This document shows positions 63,295 to 64,000 of a DNA stretch of 64,000 nucleotides, one piece after another (position 1 is the first letter of the stretch; each line of letters starts with the position of its first letter). Source of the stretch: Arenimonas sp. (GTDB taxonomy: Bacteria > Pseudomonadota > Gammaproteobacteria > Xanthomonadales > Xanthomonadaceae); contig NZ_JALHQI010000007.1 of NCBI RefSeq assembly GCF_022842045.1, positions 1 through 64,000 of the forward strand. Reading direction: 5' to 3'. The position numbers and the translations under genes were made by a program. The notes under the pieces were generated by a model. The model did not search any database. It was not told the origin of the DNA and was given only the letters and a program-made list of their open reading frames with translations.

Positions 63295-63744
63295 ATGCTT
63301 CGCGTCACCAAGCTCACCGATTACGCCACCGTCGTCCTGGTCGCCCTGGCCGAGGCGCCGGGGCGCGTGCATTCCGCCGCCGAGCTGGCCGAACGCTCGC
63401 GGCTCGAGGCCCCCACGGTCGCCAAGGTGCTCAAGCCGCTGGCCCATGCCGGCCTGGTCGAGAGCTTCCGCGGCGCCAACGGTGGCTACCGGTTGGCCCG
63501 CCCCGCCCACGAGATCCCGCTCAAGGCGGTCGTCGAGGCCATAGAAGGCCCGCTCAACATGACCGAATGCTCCGGCGAGCACTCCAACTGCGAGCACGAG
63601 GCCCACTGCGGCGTGCAGACGCACTGGCGCCGCATCAACGACGTGATCGCCGACGCGCTCGGCGGCATCACCCTGGCCGACATGCTCCCGCCGTCGGCCG
63701 TCCGCAAATCCATCCCGCTGCAGCTCGCGGCGGCAGGAGGCTGA
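63295..63744 (+). CDS. SUF system Fe-S cluster assembly regulator (Rrf2/IscR family)
   Basis: A 149-residue Rrf2 regulator of the type leading suf operons in Xanthomonas. HTH at RVHSAAELAERSRLEAPTVA; the three Fe-S ligand cysteines are in CSGEHSNCEHEAHC near 92-105. It senses cluster status and controls suf genes. ATG at 63295; next gene sufB starts one base after its stop. Confidence 0.93.
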   Translation: MLRVTKLTDYATVVLVALAEAPGRVHSAAELAERSRLEAPTVAKVLKPLAHAGLVESFRGANGGYRLARPAHEIPLKAVVEAIEGPLNMTECSGEHSNCEHEAHCGVQTHWRRINDVIADALGGITLADMLPPSAVRKSIPLQLAAAGG

Positions 63745-63745
63745 G

Positions 63746-64000
63746 ATGGCCATCCAGAACCAGGAAATCGTCGAGAAGCTGTCCCGCCGGTACGACGCCG
63801 GCTTCATCACCGACATCGAGTCCGACACCTTCCTCCCCGGGTTGAGCGAGGACGTCGTCCGCGCGCTCTCGGCCAAGAAGGAAGAGCCCGAGTGGATGAC
63901 CGAGTGGCGGCTGGCCGCCTACCGGCATTTCCTCACCATGCCGATGCCCGAGTGGGCCAAGCTGCAGATCGCGCCCATCGACCTGCAGGCGCTGAGCTAC
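63746..64000 (+). CDS. sufB: Fe-S cluster scaffold protein SufB, cut by window end
   Basis: The first 85 residues of the SufB scaffold subunit, which with SufC and SufD builds iron-sulfur clusters. Start MAIQNQEIVEKLSRRYDAGF with AGGAGG upstream; the segment FLPGLSEDVVRALSAKKEEP followed by EWMTEWRLAAYRHFLTMPMP is typical. It continues beyond base 64000. Confidence 0.93.
   Translation, partial: MAIQNQEIVEKLSRRYDAGFITDIESDTFLPGLSEDVVRALSAKKEEPEWMTEWRLAAYRHFLTMPMPEWAKLQIAPIDLQALSY

Overview
The window is high-GC gammaproteobacterial DNA, most likely from the Xanthomonadaceae (Lysobacteraceae; Lysobacter, Luteimonas, Arenimonas and relatives). Family assignment rests on gene content: a fused aspartokinase/diaminopimelate decarboxylase next to a MurL/MurD2 pair (the L-Glu epimerisation route known from Xanthomonas), a SUF regulator of the Xanthomonas type, and AmgK/MurU recycling genes. 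Species is not resolvable by eye.

Layout. 1-22 kb is an exopolysaccharide/O-antigen locus read entirely on the minus strand. It runs manC, wecA-like, PHP-type tyrosine phosphatase, wza, wzc, a J-domain membrane protein, a TPR protein, two FecR-like secreted paralogues (each with its own terminator), a Wzy/ligase, an EPS-associated MarR regulator and rfaH. An ops-like element follows, then tviB-type dehydrogenase, an epimerase, and a lower-GC block of acyltransferases, flippase, glycosyltransferases and an FkbM methyltransferase. 22-28 kb holds amgK-murU, a diguanylate cyclase, and the hda/AI-2E transporter/DUF2066 operon. 28-31 kb holds purM, purN and a DUF3108 gene. 31-42 kb is the envelope and nitrogen-PTS block: ibaG-murA on minus, then kdsD-kdsC-lptC-lptA-lptB-rpoN-hpf-ptsN-hprK-rapZ-EIIA(Man)-HPr-ptsI on plus. 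42-50 kb holds a dienelactone hydrolase, murD2-murL-lysAC, and two tandem phzF paralogues. 50-63 kb holds accessory genes: amidohydrolase, glycine-zipper protein, alpha/beta hydrolase, OsmC, an EF-G-like GTPase, a pilin-like protein, cydAB with a GbsR/MarR regulator and a clear operator, a DUF5916 protein and a SET-domain protein. The window ends with the SUF regulator and the first part of sufB.

The most striking signal is a REP-like palindromic repeat (core GGGACTTCAGTCCC) in at least 17 places. Several copies lie in frame inside protein-coding genes: four in the J-domain protein, one each in manC, murL and the DUF2066 gene. Others form the C-terminus of the alpha/beta hydrolase and perhaps of two more genes. 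Every clear coding copy is read in the same phase. The two complete copies read all the way through have a 24-nt spacer, whereas the five others have 23 nt, which would place a TGA in that phase.

No tRNA, rRNA, CRISPR array, insertion sequence or prophage was seen, and no gene-free stretch exceeds 300 bases.
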